A DNA stretch of 23,694 bases. Origin: an uncultured Oscillospiraceae bacterium. GTDB lineage: Bacteria; Bacillota; Clostridia; Oscillospirales; Acutalibacteraceae. Positions 15,804-22,806 of this stretch are shown one piece after another. The first letter of the stretch is position 1. Every line of letters begins with the position of its first letter. The stretch lies in NCBI GenBank assembly GCA_900540295.1, contig UQFM01000022.1, positions 1 through 23,694 on the forward strand, written 5' to 3'. A model generated the notes under the pieces. The model did not search any database. It was not told where the DNA came from and saw nothing but the letters and a program-made list of their open reading frames with translations. Both the position numbers and the translations under genes were made by a program.

Positions 15804-16063
15804 AAATCAAGGACGGATTTTTACTCCGCGAGGTCGCAGGCAGTCATATTGTCGTCCCCTTGGGGGGCGCGGCGGATTTCGGCGGGATGATGACCCTGAA
15901 TCCCGTGGGCGCGTTCCTGTGGGCGGCGCTCGAAGCCGACACCGACGAACAGGCGCTCGTGGAAAAACTGCTTTCGGAATATGATGTGGACGCGCAGACC
16001 GCCGCACGCGATGTGCATAGATTTACGGAAAAACTGCGCGCCGCAGGGCTTTTAGAGGACTGA
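15800..16063 (+). CDS. PqqD family protein (putative peptide-recognition element)
   Basis: A small protein of 87 residues with the PqqD/RRE layout: an N-terminal three-strand part (GFLLREVAGSHIVVPLG), the NPVGAFLWAALE helix, then EQALVEKLLSEYDVDAQTAARDVHRFTEKLRAAGLL. The N/G-x-x-A/G-x-x-hW helix and the C-terminal xxGLL are typical. Proteins of this fold bind the leader of a RiPP precursor and present it to a modifying enzyme. The ATGA overlap with the kinase-like gene and the 4-base gap to the peptidase gene indicate a single operon. No precursor was identified. Confidence 0.85.
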   Translation: MKIKDGFLLREVAGSHIVVPLGGAADFGGMMTLNPVGAFLWAALEADTDEQALVEKLLSEYDVDAQTAARDVHRFTEKLRAAGLLED

Positions 16064-16067
16064 TTTT

Positions 16068-16517
16068 ATGGAGAAGAAAAAGGTCAGTCTTTCTGAACTG
16101 CTCCCTGTGATAGAGGAAACGCTCGCGGCGGGCGGGACGGTAAAACTGCCGATTACAGGCACGAGTATGCTTCCGCTGCTTCGGGCGGGGCGCGATACGG
16201 TGAAGCTTTCGCCTGTGACGGGAAAGCTTCAAAAATTCGACATCCCGTTTTATCGCCGCCGTGACGGTGCATTCGTTCTGCACCGCATTGTGACCTGCGC
16301 CGAGGATAACACCTATACGTTGTGCGGCGACAACCAGTGGGTGTTGGAAAAGGGAATAAGTGAAGCGCAAATTATCGGCATTGTGACGGAAATTACGCGA
16401 AACGGCAAAACGTTTTCCGTGGAAAGCAAAAAATACAAGCGTTATGTGCATGTTTGGCACTGCCTTTTGCCTGTGCGCAAATATATTGTGAAACTGCGGG
16501 GGAAACTGCGAAAATGA
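16068..16517 (+). CDS. S24/S26 family peptidase, soluble Ser-His type
   Basis: A protein of 149 residues with the core of signal peptidase I. GTSMLPLL (S33 is the likely nucleophile) matches box B. FVLHRIV (H72) followed by LCGDNQW (86-91) matches the Ser-His arrangement of SipW/ER-type signal peptidases rather than the Ser-Lys dyad of LepB. There is no N-terminal membrane helix, unlike normal signal peptidases, though it could attach through the basic C-terminus (KYIVKLRGKLRK). In context, between a PqqD-like protein and an exporter, it is a candidate leader peptidase. AGAGGA about 10 bases upstream serves as ribosome site, and its stop overlaps the ABC transporter start (ATGA). Confidence 0.8.
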   Translation: MEKKKVSLSELLPVIEETLAAGGTVKLPITGTSMLPLLRAGRDTVKLSPVTGKLQKFDIPFYRRRDGAFVLHRIVTCAEDNTYTLCGDNQWVLEKGISEAQIIGIVTEITRNGKTFSVESKKYKRYVHVWHCLLPVRKYIVKLRGKLRK

Positions 16518-18187
16518 AACGGAATACCGCACGCAAATGGATAGGGCAAACTGCGAAAACGCAGCTGCCGGGTCTGGTGCTGCTGATATTCGGCAACGCC
16601 CTTGCTTCCGTGTGCGCCGTTTCACTCGCGCTGTTTGCGAAACGGATTATTGACGCGGCGCAATACGGCGATAAAACGCGGCTGTTGCAGTCTGCCGTTT
16701 TGCTTACCGCCGTCATTCTTCTGCAAATCGGACTGCGTATGGGTAACACAAGTCTTGCCGTACGCGTGGCGGGGAAGCTTGAAATGCGCTGTAAGCGTGA
16801 GCTTTTTTTCGCGATTTTGCAAAAGGATTATTCCGCCGTTACCGCGTACCATTCGGGTGATTTGCTGATGCGTCTGAGCGCGGACGTCACGGTGGTCTGC
16901 GACGGCGTGGCAACGCTTTTGCCGTCCGCCGTTTCTATGCTGACACGGCTGGTGTGCGCTTTTGCCGTGATTGTGTCTTTGGATTGGCGGTTCGGACTGC
17001 TGCTGATGGCGGCGGGCGTTGTGCTTTTTTTCGGCACACGGCTGTTCCGCACCAAAATTAAAAAATTACATAAACAGGTACAAAGCACCGACGGCAAGCT
17101 CCGCGCCTTTTTGCAGGAAGCGCTGGAAAGTCTTTTGGCGGTGCAGGTATTCGGCGTACAGGAGAAGGTCGCGCGGCAGGCAGACGAGCATCAAACGGAG
17201 AATTACAACGCGAAAATTCGCAAAAATCGCTGGGCGATTTTTGCAAACACAGGCTTTTCCGCCGTGTTTTCCCTCGGTTTTCTCGTCACGCTTACCTGGT
17301 GCGGTGTGCGCCTGCTTGCGGGGGCCATCACCTTCGGCACACTGACCGCGCTTTTACAGCTGGTCAACCAAGTGCAGGTGCCGCTGTCGGGGCTTTCGGG
17401 GCTGTTTCCGCAATACTACGCCATGCTTGCATCTGCGGAGCGGATCTTGGAAATTACGGATTTACCCGACGATGCGGATATTTCCGTACAATCTGAAACC
17501 GCCGTGTCCTTGCATCCCGACGCTTTTTCGGGGCTTCGGTTTGCCGATGTTTCCTTTGCCTACGGCAAAAATCAGGTGCTGGAGCGTGTCAGCTTTGCCA
17601 TAGAAAAAAACGATTTTGTTGTGATTTCGGGCATTTCGGGCATCGGCAAAAGTACGCTGTTTAAATTACTGCTCGGCGTACTCACGCCCGACAGCGGAAA
17701 AATCACGGTTTGCGCAGACTCGAAGGCGTATACGGCAAGCAAAGCGACGCGCCCCGTTTTTGCCTATGTACCGCAGGGGAATCTGCTGTTTTCGGGCACG
17801 GTGCGCGACAATATCCGCTTTATTAAAGAGGACGCAACCGACGCGCAAATTGACGAAGCTATGCGCATTGCCTGCGCCGATTCGTTTATCCGCGAACTGC
17901 CCGACGGCTTGGATACGGTGCTCGGCGAGGGCGGCAGAGGGCTTTCCGAAGGGCAGATGCAGCGGCTTGCGGTGGCACGCGCCGTGCTGACGGACGCGCC
18001 CGTCCTGCTGTTGGACGAAGCGACTTCTGCGCTTGATGAAGAAACAGAGGAACGGCTGCTCTCAAATATTCGGGCAATGCAAAACAAAACCTGTATTATC
18101 ATTTCCCATAAAAAAGCCGCGTTCGCCGTTTGCGAAAAGGAATTGATTATTGCCGACCGCAAGGTCACATTGCATGAAAGCAGATAA
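16514..18187 (+). CDS. ABC exporter, fused permease and ATPase
   Basis: A half-transporter of 557 residues: six-helix type IV exporter membrane domain (about 1-300) then a nucleotide-binding domain. ATG 16514 lies in an ATGA overlap with the peptidase gene; the open frame extends further upstream but inside that gene. NBD motifs: Walker A GISGIGKST (373-381), Q-loop in YVPQGNLLFSGTVRDNI, signature LSEGQMQRLAVARA (Glu in place of the usual Gly of LSGGQ), Walker B LLLDEATSALDEE with D501 and E502, and the H-loop His in ISHKKAA. It has no C39 peptidase domain, so any leader removal must be done separately, for example by the S24/S26 protein encoded just upstream. It probably works as a homodimer. 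Export of a modified peptide is inferred from context only. Confidence 0.92.
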   Translation: MKRNTARKWIGQTAKTQLPGLVLLIFGNALASVCAVSLALFAKRIIDAAQYGDKTRLLQSAVLLTAVILLQIGLRMGNTSLAVRVAGKLEMRCKRELFFAILQKDYSAVTAYHSGDLLMRLSADVTVVCDGVATLLPSAVSMLTRLVCAFAVIVSLDWRFGLLLMAAGVVLFFGTRLFRTKIKKLHKQVQSTDGKLRAFLQEALESLLAVQVFGVQEKVARQADEHQTENYNAKIRKNRWAIFANTGFSAVFSLGFLVTLTWCGVRLLAGAITFGTLTALLQLVNQVQVPLSGLSGLFPQYYAMLASAERILEITDLPDDADISVQSETAVSLHPDAFSGLRFADVSFAYGKNQVLERVSFAIEKNDFVVISGISGIGKSTLFKLLLGVLTPDSGKITVCADSKAYTASKATRPVFAYVPQGNLLFSGTVRDNIRFIKEDATDAQIDEAMRIACADSFIRELPDGLDTVLGEGGRGLSEGQMQRLAVARAVLTDAPVLLLDEATSALDEETEERLLSNIRAMQNKTCIIISHKKAAFAVCEKELIIADRKVTLHESR

Positions 18188-18227
18188 CAAGGTTTTTTGC
18201 AAAATCTAACGGTTGCACATTGACCCC

Positions 18228-18397
18228 GTAGGGGCGTGCATCGCGCGCCCGCCGAAGTCTGATAAAATTTTACGGACGGACAAGGATGTCCGTCCCTACG
18301 CGTTTATCCAATTTGCTTTGTGCCATGGGAGATTCTTCGGCTTTGCCTCAGAATGACAAAAATTCCGCGAATCCCATAGAGCGAACTGTGTTCGCCC
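18228..18397 (+). repeat. R1-R2-R1 repeat mosaic before the ArsR-type regulator
   Basis: R1 from 18228 (GTAGGGGCGTGCATCGCGCG, CCCGCCGAAGTCTGATAAAA, then GGACGGAC/GTCCGTCC ending CCCTACGCG at 18302); linker TATCCAATTTGCTTTGTGCC; R2 at 18326-18359 (TGGGAGATTCTTCGG, CTTTG, then CCTCAGAATGACA); then a degraded R1 at about 18374-18397 (ATAGAGCGAACTGTGTTCGC then CC). No gene is seen in the gap 18188-18432. Confidence 0.85.
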
Positions 18398-18432
18398 ATC
18401 CCATCCCCTCAATAAAGAAAGCAGGTGTACAA

Positions 18433-19416
18433 ATGAAGGCCATTCTCCACCGAAGTCCCGATATGGTGCTGGAAACCGTGGCGCTGTTATACCTTGAACC
18501 AAATTATGAACGGGCGGTGGAATCCATGCGTGCGTTATTCGGCGGGGAAATGTACGGAAGCGTCCACAGCCGCTATGTATCGGCATTCCGTGCGCACCGC
18601 AGTCTGCCTGCGGGGTGGCGGGATTTTGCAAATATGTCGGTGGGGGAATATCTGATTGTGCTGTTCACCGCTCTGCAAATCCAAGATTTTCTGTTTCGGG
18701 CGCAGGCGGTTTCCGAGGAAACGCTCCGTGTACACTTAAACAACAGCTTCCTGTTTGCCCGCGATTCGGGTGTGCCGTTCATCGATTACGGCACAGCGGA
18801 AACGGTTTTTCAATATGCCGACACAAAAAACTGTACTGCACCGTTTCGGGCGCTTTTAACGGCGCCTTCTGCATACTTCACCCTGCTGTGCGATACGGTG
18901 CGGGAGAATATTTCCGCGGCGGAACTGGCTTGGGACAGCGTGCGCGCCGAGGTAAATACTTTTGCCGACAAATATTGGCGTGACGATTGGTTTTTCCCCC
19001 ATTCCGTTTTGTCTGCGGACGGAAGTGTGCGCGAGGTGTACCCGATGCTCGCTGTGCCGTCTTCGGCGTTTATTCTCGGCGATATTTGTTACTGCGGTGT
19101 TTACAATGTGAAAACAGACGGGGATACGGCTTGCTCGGCGCAAAAGGATTTCCTGCTCCAAGTGCTGAAAGCATTGGCAGACCCGAAGCGTTTAGAGATT
19201 GCCGTTTTGCTTGCGCAGGCGCCGCGCTACAACCGTGAGCTGGCGCAGCTGACGGGACTGACCCCCGCCACGGTGATGCACCATACCGACAAGCTTCTGC
19301 AATGCGGATTGGTTTCTATCGCGGCAGGGCGGGAAAATCAAAAAAAGATTTATTTTCAAATAGAGCGCAAAACCGTTGAACTGCTGAAAAACGCGATTGG
19401 CGATTTATTAACATAA
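18433..19416 (+). CDS. ArsR-type winged-helix transcriptional regulator with large N-terminal domain
   Basis: A DNA-binding regulator of 327 residues. ATG 18433 follows AAGCAGGTG by 8 bases; an in-frame upstream start at 18286 would add 49 residues encoded by R1/R2 repeats and is rejected. The last 80 or so residues (from about 239) form an ArsR-like winged helix: LKALADPKRLEIAVLL, NRELAQLTGLTPATVMHHTDKLLQCGLV as the recognition region, and a wing around GRENQKKIYFQI. The first 235 residues are an unassigned helical domain, presumably for ligand sensing or dimerisation; the CxxC-type metal site of classic ArsR is not evident. It ends 75 bases before a GPH-type transporter gene with a promoter and inverted repeat between, so it probably controls that transporter. 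Confidence 0.8.
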   Translation: MKAILHRSPDMVLETVALLYLEPNYERAVESMRALFGGEMYGSVHSRYVSAFRAHRSLPAGWRDFANMSVGEYLIVLFTALQIQDFLFRAQAVSEETLRVHLNNSFLFARDSGVPFIDYGTAETVFQYADTKNCTAPFRALLTAPSAYFTLLCDTVRENISAAELAWDSVRAEVNTFADKYWRDDWFFPHSVLSADGSVREVYPMLAVPSSAFILGDICYCGVYNVKTDGDTACSAQKDFLLQVLKALADPKRLEIAVLLAQAPRYNRELAQLTGLTPATVMHHTDKLLQCGLVSIAAGRENQKKIYFQIERKTVELLKNAIGDLLT

Positions 19417-19420
19417 TATT

Positions 19421-19443
19421 TCAAACATATAAAATACGTTTGA
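19421..19443. promoter_or_regulatory. Candidate operator inverted repeat overlapping the transporter -35 box
   Basis: TCAAAC (19421-19426) and GTTTGA (19438-19443) form an inverted repeat with an 11-base centre. The right arm shares bases with the -35 hexamer TTGACA (19440-19445). A regulator bound here would block RNA polymerase. The obvious candidate is the ArsR-type protein encoded just upstream. Confidence 0.45.
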
Positions 19444-19468
19444 CAATTATCTAATGTAATGCTATACT
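19440..19468 (+). promoter_or_regulatory. Near-consensus promoter for the GPH-type transporter gene
   Basis: TTGACA (19440-19445), a 17-base spacer, TATACT (19463-19468), and an extended TGC at 19460-19462. Transcription would begin near 19475, only about 16 bases before the ATG at 19491. Confidence 0.82.
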
Positions 19469-19490
19469 ACGCTTGAAAGGGGTCGGTAGT

Positions 19491-20918
19491 ATGGCATTTT
19501 TTCGTCCGCCTGCGGGCGCACTCGTGAAAAACGGTGAGATTGCCGCATACAGCGCGGCGGGCGTGGGGCAGAACATCTGCTACGCGCTTGTCACAAGCTA
19601 TCTGATGTATTTTTATATAAATGTATTTCATATCGACCCGCGCGCCGTGGGCATTATGCTGTTCGCAGAGGGCATTTGGGATATTGTCAACAACCCGCTT
19701 TGCGGTATGCTGATTGACCGCACGCGTACAAAACGGGGCAAAATGATTCCTTATCTGCGCGGCGGTACAGCGCCCTTGGCTGTGTTTACGGTACTGCTGT
19801 TTGCGGGACCGTATATCTTAACCGACCCGTCGCCCGTGTCTCCCGCAAAAATCGCCTATATGTTTTTAACATATCTTTTGTGGGAACTGTTTTACAGCAT
19901 TACCGATGTGTCCTACTGGGGCCTGTCCGCCGCCATATCGCCTTTGGAGCAGGACAGACGGCGGGTGATGACCGCAGTCAATGCCGCTGTAAATGTGGGC
20001 GCGGCTCTGCCCGCCTTTACAGTGCCGCTGTTGTTGGATTATTCGGCGGCAAACAGCGAAAAAATCAGCACAAAGGCTTTGTTTCTGCTGTTGGGGCTTG
20101 CGGCGGGCGTCGGCGGTATCGGGCTGTTCTCCTTAAGCGGTTTTTGCGTCAAGGAGCGTGTGGTGCAGTCAAAAGAGGGTGCGAATTTCCGCGAGAGTCT
20201 CCGCGTACTGACGCACAACCGCGGACTGCGAATTATCATTCTGTCGGGTCTGATTCGCACGCTGTCGGGCGTCAGCGGCGTCTTTATGACCTATTATTTT
20301 ATCGACGTTTTGGGCTACGCAGGCTTCTCGGTTTTGGCGCAAATCCCCTCGGTTGTCACCTGGGCGGCGTCCTATGCGCTTCTGCCTGCGATTCGCCGCC
20401 GTTTCTCGGCGCGTACCGTTGCACTGGGGAGCGGATTTATCTACGGCGGGATTTGGCTCGTGACCTTTATAATCGGTCTGCGGCATTATCAGTCGGCGGC
20501 GGTTATGGTGCCTGTTTTAATGGTCGGCACAGGCGCGATGGGGCTTGTCAACGCGCCTGAGGCCATCGTGCAGAATGAAATGCTGGCAGACGCCGCAGAC
20601 TACACGGAATGGCAAACAGGCAAGCGCAGTGAGGGGGTCAGCTTTTCTCTGCGCATCACCACCGTGAAAATCGGCGGCACAATTATGCAGGCGGCGGCAT
20701 CGGGGCTGTTGTGGGCAATCGGCTATGTGACTTCTCCCGACAGCGCGCGTGTGGCGCAAAGCGACGCGGTGCAGTTCCGTATATTTATCATCCTCACCCT
20801 TGTGCCTGCGGTGATGTATATTTTAAGCGCCGTGCCGTATTTCTTTTACGATTTGACGGGCGAAAAACGGCAGAGAATGCGTGCGGAGCTGGACGCGCGC
20901 CGAGGAAAGACAGAGTGA
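19491..20918 (+). CDS. GPH-family (MelB-like) MFS transporter
   Basis: An integral membrane symporter of 475 residues with about 12 hydrophobic segments. ATG 19491 follows AAAGGGG (19476-19482) by 8 bases; the TTG at 19473 is rejected. The family mark is the loop after helix 2, DRTRTKRGKMIPYL (D76 onward), with NNPLCGMLIDRT before it and a second-half loop DAADYTEWQTGKRSEG that is typical of GPH sugar:cation symporters. The substrate is probably a glycoside, sugar or related compound carried with Na+ or H+, but it cannot be told from sequence. It is the likely target of the ArsR-type regulator upstream. No sugar-degrading enzyme is encoded beside it. A hairpin follows 46 bases downstream. Confidence 0.9.
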   Translation: MAFFRPPAGALVKNGEIAAYSAAGVGQNICYALVTSYLMYFYINVFHIDPRAVGIMLFAEGIWDIVNNPLCGMLIDRTRTKRGKMIPYLRGGTAPLAVFTVLLFAGPYILTDPSPVSPAKIAYMFLTYLLWELFYSITDVSYWGLSAAISPLEQDRRRVMTAVNAAVNVGAALPAFTVPLLLDYSAANSEKISTKALFLLLGLAAGVGGIGLFSLSGFCVKERVVQSKEGANFRESLRVLTHNRGLRIIILSGLIRTLSGVSGVFMTYYFIDVLGYAGFSVLAQIPSVVTWAASYALLPAIRRRFSARTVALGSGFIYGGIWLVTFIIGLRHYQSAAVMVPVLMVGTGAMGLVNAPEAIVQNEMLADAADYTEWQTGKRSEGVSFSLRITTVKIGGTIMQAAASGLLWAIGYVTSPDSARVAQSDAVQFRIFIILTLVPAVMYILSAVPYFFYDLTGEKRQRMRAELDARRGKTE

Positions 20919-20963
20919 GCCTGCGTTTTCCCGAAAGGCGCAAATACGGCAAGCAAGCGAAGA

Positions 20964-20991
20964 GGGGCTGTATCCGTTATGATACAGCCCC
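20964..20991 (+). terminator. Hairpin after the GPH-type transporter gene, probable terminator
   Basis: GGGGCTGTATC (20964-20974), loop CGTTAT, GATACAGCCCC (20981-20991) make a perfect 11-base-pair stem. The downstream tail CGTAAATATTTCC is only weakly T-rich, so efficiency is uncertain. Confidence 0.6.
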
Positions 20992-21044
20992 CGTAAATAT
21001 TTCCTGAAAACAAAACAAAAATATGCACAAATAACGGCTTTTCC

Positions 21045-21073
21045 TTGACAGAATGCTTAAAAAGATATAAAAT
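21045..21073 (+). promoter_or_regulatory. Promoter for rny-ymdB
   Basis: TTGACA (21045-21050), 17 bases, TAAAAT (21068-21073). A second perfect -10 hexamer TATAAT at 21124-21129 lacks a clear -35 and may be a minor start. The leader from the first promoter is about 100 bases and contains the palindrome ATCGATCGAT (21112-21121). Confidence 0.72.
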
Positions 21074-21178
21074 ATCTAAGATAATGTATTCGTATGCGAT
21101 CACAATACAATATCGATCGATTCTATAATTATTTATCAGAAGATTTACAAAATCCGACATTAAGGAGGTGCAAGCTTT

Positions 21179-22741
21179 TTGAATTCAACAGCGATTATTG
21201 TTACAGTTGTCGTGGCGGTTGTTGCCGCTGCGGTGTTCGGTGTAATCGGATTTTTGCTCGGCGGCGCACACCGTAAAAAGGTTGCGGAAGCGGCAATCGG
21301 TTCTGCTACGGAAGAGGCGGCGCGTATTGTCAATCAGGCTGTGCAGACAGCGGAAAACAAGCGCAAGGAAACGATTTTGGAAGCCAAGGACGAGGCACAC
21401 CGTCTGATTACCGAGGCGGAAAAAGAAACCAAGGAACGCCGTGCGGAAGTACAGCGTCAGGAGCGGCGGCTGATTCAAAAAGAAGAATCGCTCGACAAAA
21501 AAGTCGAGACGATGGAGAAAAAGGAAGAAGCTTTAAGTCTGAAGCTCAAAGAGGCGGAGGATAAGCTTTCCGAAGTAGAGCAGATTAAGAAAAGCCAGTT
21601 CGACATGCTCGAAAAAATTTCGGGACTCACCAAGGAGCAGGCGAAATCTCTGCTTTTGCAGAATTTGGAAGAGGAACTGACCCACGACAAGGCAGTCCGT
21701 ATTATGGACTTTGAACAGCGCACCAAGGACGAGGCGGACACGCTTGCCCGCGAGATTATCTCGACGGCAATCCAGCGCTGTGCGGCAGACCATGCATCGG
21801 AGGCGACCGTTTCTGTGGTCAGCCTGCCAAATGATGAAATGAAGGGCCGCATCATCGGGCGCGAGGGCAGAAACATCCGTACACTCGAAACGATTACGGG
21901 CGTGGATTTGATTATTGACGATACGCCCGAAGCGATTACCGTTTCAAGCTTTGAGCCTGTGCGCCGCGAGGTGGCGCGTCTGACCATCGAAAAACTGATT
22001 TCCGACGGACGGATTCACCCCGCGCGCATTGAGGAAATGTATGAAAAATCCCGCCGCGAGGTAGAACAGACCATTCGCCAGACGGGCGAGCGCGCGGTGA
22101 TTGACGCAGGCGTCAACGGTGTACATCCCGAGCTTGTAAAACTGCTCGGCAAGCTGAAATACAGAACCAGCTACGGTCAGAATGTGCTGAATCATTCGCT
22201 GGAGGTTTCGCATCTTGCGGGGCTGATGGCGGCGGAAATCGGCGCAGACGTCAAAACCGCCAAGCGTGCGGGTCTTTTGCACGATATCGGCAAGGCGCTT
22301 GACCGCGAATTTGAAGGCTCACATATCGACCTCGGCGTGGAATACGCCAAGAAATACCGTGAAAACGAACCGGTTGTACATGCCATTCATGCGCATCACG
22401 GCGATGTGGAAGCAAAAACCGTGGTTGCCTGTCTTGTGCAGGCGGCGGACGCCATTTCGGCGGCGCGCCCCGGTGCCCGCCGTGAAAACGTGCAGAATTA
22501 CATTAAGCGTCTTGAAAAGCTGGAAGAGATCGCAACTTCCTTTGAAGGCGTTGAAAAGTCCTTCGCGATTCAGGCAGGGCGTGAAATCCGTATCATTGTG
22601 AAGCCCGATGTGGTTTCCGACGACGGTATGACCATTATCGCCCGCGACGTTGTCAAGAAGATTGAGGACGAGTTGGAATACCCCGGACAAATCAAAGTAC
22701 ACATCATCCGTGAAAATCGGGCGATTGAATACGCAAAATAA
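21179..22741 (+). CDS. rny: Ribonuclease Y
   Basis: A membrane-anchored endoribonuclease that starts mRNA decay in many Bacillota. It has 520 residues, the normal length. It begins at TTG 21179, set by the near-perfect AAGGAGGTG (21162-21170) 8 bases upstream. The order of parts is an N-terminal membrane helix (about 6-29), a long Glu/Lys-rich coiled coil (about 35-150), a KH domain with GRIIGREGRN (from 223), and an HD domain with H339, H368-D369 (LLHDIGKA) and HAHHGD. All catalytic HD residues are present. The gene has its own promoter and is followed by ymdB, the same pair as in B. subtilis. Confidence 0.97.
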   Translation: MNSTAIIVTVVVAVVAAAVFGVIGFLLGGAHRKKVAEAAIGSATEEAARIVNQAVQTAENKRKETILEAKDEAHRLITEAEKETKERRAEVQRQERRLIQKEESLDKKVETMEKKEEALSLKLKEAEDKLSEVEQIKKSQFDMLEKISGLTKEQAKSLLLQNLEEELTHDKAVRIMDFEQRTKDEADTLAREIISTAIQRCAADHASEATVSVVSLPNDEMKGRIIGREGRNIRTLETITGVDLIIDDTPEAITVSSFEPVRREVARLTIEKLISDGRIHPARIEEMYEKSRREVEQTIRQTGERAVIDAGVNGVHPELVKLLGKLKYRTSYGQNVLNHSLEVSHLAGLMAAEIGADVKTAKRAGLLHDIGKALDREFEGSHIDLGVEYAKKYRENEPVVHAIHAHHGDVEAKTVVACLVQAADAISAARPGARRENVQNYIKRLEKLEEIATSFEGVEKSFAIQAGREIRIIVKPDVVSDDGMTIIARDVVKKIEDELEYPGQIKVHIIRENRAIEYAK

Positions 22742-22757
22742 GCATTTTTATGATTGA

Positions 22758-22798
22758 CGACCCTGATTCTGCGGTATACAGAGTCAGGGTCGCGCCTT
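22758..22798 (+). terminator. Hairpin between rny and ymdB (possible attenuator)
   Basis: CGACCCTGATTCTG (22758-22771) and CAGAGTCAGGGTCG (22779-22792) form a 14-base-pair stem with one G-U pair and a 7-base loop, followed by CGCCTTTA. The T tract is short. It lies wholly between the two genes, 9 bases before the region of the ymdB start, so partial termination or RNA processing could set the rny:ymdB ratio. Confidence 0.5.
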
Positions 22799-22806
22799 TA
22801 GAAGCT

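Noticed and set aside
5454..18397. Integron attC sites suggested by repeated imperfect hairpins between genes
   Set aside because: No integrase, no R/L box pattern, and the neighbouring genes are housekeeping operons rather than single-gene cassettes.
22750..22806. Upstream ATG for ymdB giving 19 more residues
   Set aside because: No ribosome site, the codons are formed by the intergenic hairpin, and the family consensus starts at the later ATG.
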